Positions 51,305 to 58,370 of a stretch of DNA of 64,000 nt are shown piece after piece. Origin of the DNA: Leisingera coralii (GTDB lineage Bacteria > Pseudomonadota > Alphaproteobacteria > Rhodobacterales > Rhodobacteraceae); the NCBI RefSeq assembly GCF_049056525.1, contig NZ_JBHUPT010000017.1, forward strand, positions 62,001 to 126,000, read 5' to 3'. The position numbers and the translations under genes are program-made. Below the pieces are notes generated by a model. That model searched no databases, was not told the DNA's origin, and saw nothing but the letters and a program-made list of their open reading frames with translations. Position 1 is the stretch's first letter; each line of letters begins with the position of its first letter.

Positions 51305-51434
51305 TCCTCGGCTAATACTCTCCCCTTGCGGACTGGCACCCGCTCCGCCGGGGCGCGGCAGCCACCACTCACGAACCAGCCGCGCCCAGAACGACGAAAT
51401 CAGATACAATTTAGGTTTATAGGAGGGCAGCACA

Positions 51435-51626
51435 GTGGCGCTCACTGCTCGGGAAATTGAACGGGTGATGAAGACAGCCCGACGGATTGATCCATACGCG
51501 CGGTTCCGTGTCGAGCCCGATGGCAGCATCCTGGTACTGCCTGGGGCTCCGAACCAAGACGCCCAAACGGCGCCCAGCGCGGACAGCACCGACCCTTACG
51601 ACCTGATCGACATGCGAGTGAACTGA
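51435..51626 (+). CDS. Small protein upstream of the integrase, possible excisionase
   Basis: Protein of 63 aa starting at GTG, with TATAGGAGGGCAGCACA upstream. ALTAREIERVMKTARRIDPYARFRVEPDGSILVLPGAP suggests a helix followed by a beta-hairpin. It ends 2 nt before the integrase gene. Position and size suit a recombination directionality factor, but the typical Xis/AlpA motif is not evident. Confidence 0.6.
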   Translation: MALTAREIERVMKTARRIDPYARFRVEPDGSILVLPGAPNQDAQTAPSADSTDPYDLIDMRVN

Positions 51627-51628
51627 AG

Positions 51629-52615
51629 ATGAAACGGGACCTGCCGCCCTATGTCTACCGCCAGCGCAATGGCCTGTATTTCCAGCGCCGGGGCTGGCCC
51701 TCGAAGAAGATGATCAACCAGGACATTGGCCCAGACTTCTGGGCGGAATATGCGGTGATCCTGAAGGGCGTTCCGCAGGTTCCGAGCAAGCGTACCTGGA
51801 CGAAGCTGATCCGCAGCTACCAGAATTCGCCTCGATGGTCCAAACTCAAGGACCGCACCAAGAAAGACTACCGGAAGGTACTCGACCAGCTCGATGGCCT
51901 TTTCGGGCCGCAGGACCCTGCCAAGATCCAGCGCAAGGACATCATTCGGCTGCGGGATGCGAACGCAGACCGGTATCGCGCGGCCAACTATCTGGTTCAA
52001 GTGATCCGCGTTCTGCTTGAACATGCGATTGACGAAGGCTGGCGGCAAGAAAATCCTGCGAAGGGCATCTCGACCCTGAAAAGTCCTTACGAAGATCGGA
52101 AGCCATGGCCCGCCGAACTCATAAAGAAGTATCGCCAAGAGGCGACTGGCCGGGAGCTGCTGCTGTTCGAACTGTGCGTCGGAACCGGTCAGCGGATTGG
52201 AGACATCCTGCAAATGAAGTGGGGCGATATTCAGGACGGCGGCATCAATCTGACCCAAAACAAGACGGGCAAGCGGCTTTGGGTACCCATGACCTCCCCC
52301 CTCCGCACCACCCTGGAAACAGCACCACGGCGCTCGGTCTTCCTTCTAACCAACCATGCCGCAACGGGCCCATGGTCATATCGCGGCGCCTCGCAGGCAG
52401 TTCGCAAGGTTCGCGAGAGCATTGGTGCGCTAGAGTACGATATTCACAGCCTGCGGTATACCACGGCCTCGGAACTGGCTATTGCGGGCTGCTCAGACGA
52501 ACTGATTGCTTCTGTTACCGGTCAGTCGATGGCAATGGTCGCAAAGTACTCGGCCACTGTGCGCCAGAAAGTCCGCGCACTCAAAGCCCAAAACACTCGC
52601 GAACAGAACCACTGA
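51629..52615 (+). CDS. int: Tyrosine site-specific integrase
   Basis: Protein of 328 aa. Catalytic residues are visible: the Arg of VGTGQRIGDILQMKWGDI (~residue 190), HSLRYTT (~273-279), the second catalytic His replaced by the GQS segment near 299, and the Tyr of VAKYSATVRQK (~307). An N-terminal arm-binding region and a core-binding SAM-like domain (IRSYQNSPRWSKLKDRTKKDYRKVLDQL) precede it. It should recombine attP with tRNA-Cys. It lies 7.4 kb from the right attachment site because cargo has been inserted. Confidence 0.95.
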   Translation: MKRDLPPYVYRQRNGLYFQRRGWPSKKMINQDIGPDFWAEYAVILKGVPQVPSKRTWTKLIRSYQNSPRWSKLKDRTKKDYRKVLDQLDGLFGPQDPAKIQRKDIIRLRDANADRYRAANYLVQVIRVLLEHAIDEGWRQENPAKGISTLKSPYEDRKPWPAELIKKYRQEATGRELLLFELCVGTGQRIGDILQMKWGDIQDGGINLTQNKTGKRLWVPMTSPLRTTLETAPRRSVFLLTNHAATGPWSYRGASQAVRKVRESIGALEYDIHSLRYTTASELAIAGCSDELIASVTGQSMAMVAKYSATVRQKVRALKAQNTREQNH

Positions 52616-52817
52616 AGGCGCCAACCCAATCATCTTGCAAAATCCAAAAGTCCGGAGGGCCTCGGACGCTCAGCTTTTGCAAATTGAACGTTTCACGCTC
52701 CAAGCCGCGGTCGAACTTGCAACCACCGCTAGGTACCGGCAGTCTAGCGCCAAACAGATTCCTTTAAACAGCTTGGGCGCGCCCTCCGGCGCCCGCTTTA
52801 ACCTTGCCGGGCTTGCC

Positions 52818-53567
52818 ATGGAAAATAACGCAACATTTCAATATCTTAAACTGATCTTGGAAAACATCTCCCTTTGGCAACTACTTGCGATAGCCATCGC
52901 TATTTGGCTGATGAGCAATCGCTCAATGGTTGCCGAGATCCCCCGGCACGTTTCTCGCTTCAAAATCGGTGACATTGAAATCGAGCTAAAAGAACTGAAG
53001 GACAAACTTAGAGACACGGAAGTCGAGGTCGAGGCACTGGAATCTGAGCTGGAGCGAGAACGGCTTCGGTTCGAGGAGATTTTGAGCTCTTTCAATGCGC
53101 ATGCTCCGGTCCCGGAGCTATCTGCAGTGCGGCAGTCATTGAAAGCCGTGGCAGGCACGCTGGAAGACTTAGCCCCCGTAATGAAGGGGATGGAGCCAGG
53201 CGCCTCACCGGAGAACCTTTACGCTGCGGCAGAAGTCTTGCGAACGCGCCGCGACCCGGCCCATTTCGACAAGCTCGTTGGCACACTCGACAGACTTGCT
53301 AAGGACCCAAGACTTGAAGGTATTCGACTTCATACAGTCTGGACACTAACATCTGCCCTTCACAAGACTCTGATCGCAGACATCAAAAACAATAAAAATC
53401 CGTCCTTGAGTTCGGCGCAATTGCAACGAGCACAGGACGCGCTGCGACGCTTGAACAATAACCCACGCGTGCTGGCAGATCGACCGGAAGATCCCATGAA
53501 GGGAGTACGTGGGCCTGCAAAATGGGCTAACGAGTGGATTGAACGCCGACTCAAAGCGCTAGCTTAA
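52818..53567 (+). CDS. Membrane-anchored coiled-coil protein
   Basis: Protein of 249 aa from the ATG at 52818. One transmembrane helix (LWQLLAIAIAIWLMSN) at residues ~18-33 is followed by a long coiled coil (ELKELKDKLRDTEVEVEALESELERERLRFEEI). A helical domain follows with HFDKLVGTLDRLAKDPRLEGIRLHTVWTLTSAL. The family is not recognised. A longer frame back to 52506 overlaps the integrase gene and is unlikely. It is the first cargo gene after the integrase and could be a lysogenic-conversion or defence sensor protein. Confidence 0.65.
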   Translation: MENNATFQYLKLILENISLWQLLAIAIAIWLMSNRSMVAEIPRHVSRFKIGDIEIELKELKDKLRDTEVEVEALESELERERLRFEEILSSFNAHAPVPELSAVRQSLKAVAGTLEDLAPVMKGMEPGASPENLYAAAEVLRTRRDPAHFDKLVGTLDRLAKDPRLEGIRLHTVWTLTSALHKTLIADIKNNKNPSLSSAQLQRAQDALRRLNNNPRVLADRPEDPMKGVRGPAKWANEWIERRLKALA

Positions 53568-53719
53568 AGCAATCAGCTATCCACACGCAAAATATGTTAC
53601 TGCAGCTGATAGCGCGTATTTTACTTGCAGCCCCAAGCAGAAATTTTTCGGCAGAGATCAAGGCTAAGGCGCATCTCGGCCGAGCTGACGATGGCTTTCT
53701 TCTACAAAATGGCGGATTC

Positions 53720-53833
53720 TATAATCCACGCCGCAGACACTCAGCTTTGGGCTGGAAAAGTCCCTTGGCCTTCGAGGCTCAGGCAGCACAAATGAGAACC
53801 TGGAGCGGCATCAAACCGCGAAAGGTCCTATAA
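53720..53833 (+). pseudogene. IS3-family transposase remnant (C-terminal end of OrfB)
   Basis: The frame encodes FYNPRRRHSALGWKSPLAFE, the characteristic end of IS3-family OrfB just after the last catalytic Glu region. Upstream sequence in the same frame is not transposase. Only ~35 codons remain, and no terminal repeats are seen, so this is a scrap. Confidence 0.75.
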
Positions 53834-53840
53834 GAGTGCG

Positions 53841-54719
53841 TTAATGGCCAGCCATTTGTCTTTCGATGGTATCGACAAATTGCTCAGAGTTTTCTTCAGT
53901 GACCACGCTTCCAAGGCCAGACATCTTCTCAAGAAATAGCCTTGCTCTATCGAATGAACCTTCAAGACGCTGCTTCGCAGGGCGCCCCAATACAAAGTGT
54001 GGCTTTACAGCCCCCTTACTATAGCTTTGCACTGATTGAGCGTACCCAGCCCACTTCGCAGCTTTTGAACTAACATGGTCCTCGTCACTCAAGTCGAAAG
54101 ATAGAGGCTGAATCACATGAAGCGAACCATTCTGATAACCAGCGTGAAATTTGACAGGTCCCAAATCAGTTCGAACGGTTTTATCCGGCTCTATGAAACG
54201 TTCTAAGTTACGCTCAGAGAGTTTCGAACTGAAGGTTGACCACACCTGACCATCTGTGCGGTTCGCGTCATGTTTAGGCTTGTCGTAGCAGGACACAAAG
54301 CGCAGGTACAGCTGCTCTAGCTTTTCGTCTAGTGAAGAGCAAAGACCAACGCCACCGGCAACCCATCGGTAGCTAGAATCGGCATCTGGAGACAACATCT
54401 GACCGATCCAAAGTGCATCATGCTCTTCTTTATTGAGTGTTGATGCCAACTTGTCTTCCAAGAATAGGCTTGGTTCTCTGAAGCCCTTACGGAAGAAACT
54501 AGTGACAGAGCGCTCGATTTGTTTAAGGTCTTCTGTAAAGTTCGCCTTCTCGAGACCAGGGTAGGACGACAGGATACGGCCATCCCAACCACGTGTCTTT
54601 AGTTTCAAGTAGTTAGCTGATGGCCCGAACACCAGAATGCCAATATTCAGCCTCTCCTTGAGCCACGGATTGTGCTCGTACTGCAGGAGGCAGTAGCCAA
54701 ATTTCAACTTACGTTTCAT
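53841..54719 (-). CDS. DUF3037 family protein
   Basis: Protein of 292 aa. The N-terminus KFGYCLLQYEHNPWLKERLNIGILVFGP is the DUF3037 hallmark. A helical middle region and a C-terminal segment (ERQMAGH) follow. It is translationally coupled to the HipA-like kinase (ATGA overlap at 54716-54719). The two genes are neighbours in many genomes, as I recall, suggesting a two-component toxin or defence unit. No biochemical activity is known to me. Confidence 0.8.
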   Translation of the reverse strand: MKRKLKFGYCLLQYEHNPWLKERLNIGILVFGPSANYLKLKTRGWDGRILSSYPGLEKANFTEDLKQIERSVTSFFRKGFREPSLFLEDKLASTLNKEEHDALWIGQMLSPDADSSYRWVAGGVGLCSSLDEKLEQLYLRFVSCYDKPKHDANRTDGQVWSTFSSKLSERNLERFIEPDKTVRTDLGPVKFHAGYQNGSLHVIQPLSFDLSDEDHVSSKAAKWAGYAQSVQSYSKGAVKPHFVLGRPAKQRLEGSFDRARLFLEKMSGLGSVVTEENSEQFVDTIERQMAGH

Positions 54720-55681
54720 AGCAACACCTCCTTCGCTCGAGTATGAAAACTAACCGCATTTTTGCGTGCGTCTAACAAGTAGTCGACGATATTGCACGCG
54801 CATTCTTGCCCCCACTCTAAGGGCACCATGCTAACATAGTCTTCGATAACATTGTCTGAAAGGTTAGCTAAAGTCTCTGTGAAACTCGAAATCATGGGTT
54901 CTGTGACATTCTTGAGCCCCCCATAGAGAGCGTGCTGCAGGGACCCAGAGTAGTGGTTCTTGATACCATCCGGCTGCCACGGCTTCGCCCCAAAGTCGTC
55001 GCCGACCCCGTCGTGACAACGCTGAAAACTGTGCCCAAAATCTATGACTTTAAAGTCATGACCCAGAGACAGTAGGTTTGTATTTCCACCCCCCCTGTCT
55101 GAGTTCTCCACGACTGTGTCGAACAGATATAGCCTGGTAGCTGCTTCAAGTTGCCCTTTGTGGACCAAGTTGCCAGGAGTCCATCGGCGGATAGTTGGAA
55201 AGGCAATCGAGCCGAAAGCAATGCCACCAGAATGGTTAAATGCCTCTTTAATCGCAGCTCCTTGGTCGTCCGGGGGAAGCAATGCAAGAAAATCTGCGGA
55301 CACCTCAACCAAACAGGGCGTGGCGGCGGGCAAACCCAAGTCTATCGCGAACCGATTTGCAACCAACTCTCCGGTCAGGTGATCAAAGATCAGCTCATCG
55401 TGAAAGTCTTTGTACTTCACATAAACTTCGACTTCGTCACCATTTTCGAGCTCACAGATACATTTCATGGGATGGGACCTGCCCGACTCAGCCCTTCCTA
55501 GATATTCTGTAGCACTTGCCTTCAGCACCGCCAAACCACCAATCACTCCCCCACGATTCTTACTGCCCACACGACATCCCAAATAGTTTAAACCTAGATT
55601 CAGAGCTAGCCTCAAGGTGGAAGAGTGCTCAAATCGTGACCTCAGCCGCTTCATCAGCACCTGAGGCGCTGATGTTTTCAA
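54716..55681 (-). CDS. HipA-like kinase domain protein (HipA_2)
   Basis: Protein of up to 321 aa. VVENSDRGGGNTNLL carries the catalytic Asp-Arg and Asn loop, and KVIDFGHSF the metal-binding Asp, as in HipA-type kinases. VEVYVKYKDFHDELIFDHLTGELVANRFAIDLGLP is the N-lobe with the conserved Lys and Glu. The real start may be one of several internal GTG/TTG codons near 55550, because residues 1-50 do not look conserved. No HipB antitoxin gene adjoins it; the partner is the DUF3037 gene. Confidence 0.82.
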   Translation of the reverse strand: MKTSAPQVLMKRLRSRFEHSSTLRLALNLGLNYLGCRVGSKNRGGVIGGLAVLKASATEYLGRAESGRSHPMKCICELENGDEVEVYVKYKDFHDELIFDHLTGELVANRFAIDLGLPAATPCLVEVSADFLALLPPDDQGAAIKEAFNHSGGIAFGSIAFPTIRRWTPGNLVHKGQLEAATRLYLFDTVVENSDRGGGNTNLLSLGHDFKVIDFGHSFQRCHDGVGDDFGAKPWQPDGIKNHYSGSLQHALYGGLKNVTEPMISSFTETLANLSDNVIEDYVSMVPLEWGQECACNIVDYLLDARKNAVSFHTRAKEVLL

Positions 55682-55688
55682 TCATTTT

Positions 55689-55740
55689 TGGAGGGGGAGC
55701 CAGATATCGAACCGGCCACCGGGCGCACTGAACTACCGAA
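55689..55740 (-). pseudogene. tRNA 3'-end-like remnant
   Basis: On the minus strand this reads like the 3' part of a tRNA: GCCGG and CTGGC form a T stem around TTCGATAT (8-nt loop), and the fragment ends CCCCCTCCA. A D-arm-like GGTAGTTCAGTG precedes it. There is no matching 5' acceptor strand, so it is not functional. It may be left from an earlier integration. Confidence 0.35.
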
Positions 55741-56149
55741 CTTCCATATCGGCGGCTAGACATATGGGATTCGGCTGCCAGAGGGAAAGCTGCACTCAGC
55801 CGCGGCCGTTCTCCGGTGGCTTCTCAAAGGCTGCCGGGCAGCGGCGCCAGTCCGCCTCCTGGCAAAGTTTCCGGCGATCCGAAGACGCTCCTAGGCAACC
55901 CAGTTTTGTGGTTGCGGGTATATTTCAATCAACAACGGCGCTGTACCTAGACGCGTCGTACTGCAGCATCCGGAAAATCGGATAGTTGCCCCTTCCCGGC
56001 GTTAGCCGGTAGCTCGTCAGATGACATAGAGCCTTGAAAATATGGGCGCCCAATGTAGACCAATGCAACATGAGGAATAGTACAAGAACCTCGAGCCCCC
56101 AAAAACTTGCAAGGCTCAGAACTAGATAGATACAGTGCCGTACAGACGG
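55741..56149. other. Non-coding interval between the HipA-like gene and the retron
   Basis: Small open frames are present (such as the one at 55764-55985), but none has a ribosome site or a recognisable product. I see no repeats or strong hairpins here apart from the tRNA-like scrap next to it. Base composition falls toward the retron. Confidence 0.5.
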
Positions 56150-56177
56150 TTGAAGAATCTTAAAAATTCAGTAGGCT
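56150..56177 (+). promoter_or_regulatory. Candidate promoter of the retron ncRNA
   Basis: TTGAAG (56150-56155) and TAGGCT (56172-56177) with a 16-bp spacer place a transcription start near 56184, which coincides with the proposed a1 segment of the ncRNA. Assigned by consensus only. Confidence 0.4.
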
Positions 56178-56182
56178 GAGAA

Positions 56183-56348
56183 TGCTCTTTACGTGTAGGT
56201 GCGGCGACGCACGGTCCGGTGTACAGCCAGACCCCAACTTATTGATGGCTTTTTGGCGCGATAAGGCCCGAAAGGGCTTATCACCGCTGCGAGCCCTCAC
56301 GCCGATAATCCCTTTCGGGCCTTATCGCTTCTTTAAGGGTATTGAGCA
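56183..56348 (+). ncRNA. Retron msr-msd non-coding RNA
   Basis: A 19-bp perfect inverted repeat, GCGATAAGGCCCGAAAGGG at 56258-56276 and its complement at 56310-56328, forms the msd hairpin. After one mismatch the stem continues as TTATC/GATAA. The upstream part holds short hairpins suitable for msr (GTGCG-GCGA-CGCAC at 56200-56213, then a GGTC...GACC stem). TGCTCTTTAC (56183-56192) pairs with GTATTGAGCA (56339-56348) at 8 of 10 positions and may be a1/a2. Boundaries and the branching G are tentative. The RT and effector genes downstream support the call. Confidence 0.75.
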
Positions 56349-56351
56349 CCA

Positions 56352-56392
56352 CTCGCGAGGATCAGATGATAGAACACGCTGATCCTCGCGAG
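56352..56392 (+). promoter_or_regulatory. 14-bp hairpin burying the Shine-Dalgarno of the retron effector gene
   Basis: CTCGCGAGGATCAG (56352-56365) and CTGATCCTCGCGAG (56379-56392) are perfect complements. The 13-nt loop starts exactly at the ATG (56366). The Shine-Dalgarno GAGG (56357-56360) lies within the 5' arm. The fold should repress translation until opened by ribosome coupling, RNA processing or protein binding. Confidence 0.7.
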
Positions 56393-57331
56393 AAATTTGT
56401 TGACCTAATTGACTTGCGGTCGTGTCGGGTACTTCTTGCCCCACATCTCACATTTATTTGTGGTGGTCCTGTCGACATCAGAGTCTTAACGAACCACTCC
56501 GTACGTAATATGTTTATGAATTACTCGGCCCGCGACCCTGAAAAATCTAAAGGGTTCGTCTTGGCTGAGAATTTCAAAGACTGGAAGGATGCATACACAA
56601 GCCTTTCTGACTTCGAAAACGATATCGCCGCGATTTCATCTTTGATTGTGGTGATACTAGAAAGCGCAGGCTCCTTAGCCGAATTGGGTCTGTTTTACGC
56701 AAACAGTGCATTAAGAAGCAAGCTTATCGTAATTGTGCACAGCGACCACCACAAATCAGAGTCATTCATAAAATTCGGCCTTCTAAACCCAATGGAAGAT
56801 ATGCGAACTGAATCCGTTCTGGTTTACGACATAAATGTCGACAAGGTCGAAGAAATAAAGACATCGGAGATCGAAGAGATTGTCGGTGAAGTATTTCACA
56901 TATCCGGCAAGATAGAAAAATCGACTGCATTTAATGTTGAAAATAGAGGGCATTTGATATTTTTGATCTACCAAATTGTGGATCTATTCACGATACTAAC
57001 ACTCAATGAGATATCCACCTACCTTGAGCGAGTTGGAGTGAATTTGGATCGAAAAAAATTGAACTCCGCCCTCTATATCTTGCAAAAATTTGGATTAATC
57101 GTGAAGGAAAAGAGATCATCGCAGTTCTTCTTCTTTGCACCTCCAGATGTTGAAAACAGGGTAGAACTTTCCTTCAAACATGAGGTGCAAGAGGATGGCC
57201 ATACGAGAAGATACGACAGCAGAGCAATAAAGGTGCAAATTCTTGAGCATTACCGCAAAAACAAAAGCAAGAATTTGAGCTTCAGCAGGCGCCTGAACTT
57301 ATGGAACAAGCTTCAGGGAGAACAGTCATGA
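56366..57331 (+). CDS. Retron effector, nucleoside 2-deoxyribosyltransferase-like with winged-helix C-terminus (St85/Eco1 type)
   Basis: Protein of 321 aa from the ATG at 56366, with GAGG 5 nt upstream; a TTG at 56342 would extend it into the ncRNA. The N-terminal half is Rossmann-like: LTFICGGPVD, then IVVILESAGSLAELGLFYANS with the Glu typical of deoxyribosyltransferase-like proteins. The C-terminal half has winged-helix character (LFTILTLNEISTYLERVGVNLDRKKLNSALYILQKFGLI). This is the effector arrangement of type II-A retrons such as Eco1 and St85. It overlaps the RT gene by 4 nt (ATGA). Confidence 0.82.
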   Translation: MIEHADPREKFVDLIDLRSCRVLLAPHLTFICGGPVDIRVLTNHSVRNMFMNYSARDPEKSKGFVLAENFKDWKDAYTSLSDFENDIAAISSLIVVILESAGSLAELGLFYANSALRSKLIVIVHSDHHKSESFIKFGLLNPMEDMRTESVLVYDINVDKVEEIKTSEIEEIVGEVFHISGKIEKSTAFNVENRGHLIFLIYQIVDLFTILTLNEISTYLERVGVNLDRKKLNSALYILQKFGLIVKEKRSSQFFFFAPPDVENRVELSFKHEVQEDGHTRRYDSRAIKVQILEHYRKNKSKNLSFSRRLNLWNKLQGEQS

Positions 57332-58275
57332 GCGCTGTTTTTGAAAAGGTTCGGAGAAGGTTTGCGTTTTCGCGGAACGAGTTCTATTTGTATGTTCAAA
57401 CGGCGCCTCATCGGTACAAGACTTACAAAATCCCAAAGCGCTCTGGGAAAAAAAAGAGAACGATTTCCCAGCCCTCCAAAGACCTGAAGGCAATACAAAG
57501 ATTCCTTCTGGCTGAATTCCTTCTCCCAAAGTTCAAGTTCAGTGATCACGCCACAGCGTACCGGAAAGGCCTGAGCATCTGCGACAATGTGACCCCTCAC
57601 GTATCAAATCGGTTTCTTTTGAAGATGGATTTTGAAGATTTCTTTCCGTCGATCCGAAGCGGTGATTTTGTTGACTATCTTCTCCGCGAAGGTGTACTAG
57701 ACAATGAATCTGATGCCGAAATGATGGCGAGAATTTTCTTTCAATATCAGGAGGGAGACCTGCGTCTAAGCATTGGCTCCCCTGGATCGCCCCCTATTTC
57801 AAACGCGCTTTTGAAGCACTTTGACGACAGTGTGGCCGAATTGATACATGGGAAAGGGATCGCATACACAAGGTATTCAGATGACCTTTCATTCTCAACA
57901 AATGAAAAAGACGCCCTCTTCTCAGTGTCCAGAGACATTCACAGACTGACGGAGGAATCCCAAAGTCCTCACTTGAAGATCAACAATAAAAAAACTGTTT
58001 TTTCCTCTACGAAATTCAACCGACACATTACTGGCGTAACGATTTCGAACGAAGGAAAAATGTCATTGGGTCGACAGACTAAAAGGAGCCTTCGGACCCG
58101 TGTTTTTGAAGCGAAAATCGCTTCGCCGGAGGAGCTAGCTAGCTTAAAGGGCTACCTAGCCTATGCAAATCAGATTGAGCCAGATTTTATTTGTCGGCTT
58201 CGGGATAAGTACACGAAGCAAATGTCTCTGGTGGATCAGGCATTTGCAAGTCCACGTCGACACACCGATGAGTAA
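57328..58275 (+). CDS. Retron reverse transcriptase
   Basis: Protein of 315 aa from the ATG at 57328 (GGGAG 7 nt upstream, overlapping the effector stop). Catalytic motifs: MDFEDFFPSI (first Asp), GSPGSPPISNALL, YTRYSDDLSFS with the YxDD box, and KTVFSSTKFNRHITGVTIS holding the retron-type VTG motif. HATAYRKGLSICDNVTPHVS is the retron NAxxH-like region. It copies the msd portion of the adjacent ncRNA to make branched msDNA that holds the effector in check. Confidence 0.93.
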   Translation: MSAVFEKVRRRFAFSRNEFYLYVQTAPHRYKTYKIPKRSGKKKRTISQPSKDLKAIQRFLLAEFLLPKFKFSDHATAYRKGLSICDNVTPHVSNRFLLKMDFEDFFPSIRSGDFVDYLLREGVLDNESDAEMMARIFFQYQEGDLRLSIGSPGSPPISNALLKHFDDSVAELIHGKGIAYTRYSDDLSFSTNEKDALFSVSRDIHRLTEESQSPHLKINNKKTVFSSTKFNRHITGVTISNEGKMSLGRQTKRSLRTRVFEAKIASPEELASLKGYLAYANQIEPDFICRLRDKYTKQMSLVDQAFASPRRHTDE

Positions 58276-58370
58276 ATGGCTGCCCCCCGTCTTGGAGCAG
58301 GCAGATGTGATGCTCCATATTAACTATCAACGTGCTGGATAACCGCATGCTGGTATGTAGCTCAGAGTAG

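Noticed and set aside
52506..52817. N-terminal 100 residues of the coiled-coil protein upstream of 52818
   Set aside because: This part overlaps the integrase in another frame and has no ribosome site. The ATG at 52818 begins the amphipathic and membrane segment.
53594..53833. Independent 79-aa gene at the IS3 remnant
   Set aside because: Only the last ~35 codons are recognisable and they are the tail of OrfB; the rest is unrelated sequence.
55764..55985. Small gene between the HipA-like gene and the retron
   Set aside because: No ribosome site, no recognisable product, and Arg/Ser/Pro-rich composition typical of a chance frame.
56342..56365. TTG 56342 as start of the retron effector
   Set aside because: It lies inside the proposed a2 segment and has no Shine-Dalgarno sequence; ATG 56366 has GAGG 5 nt upstream.
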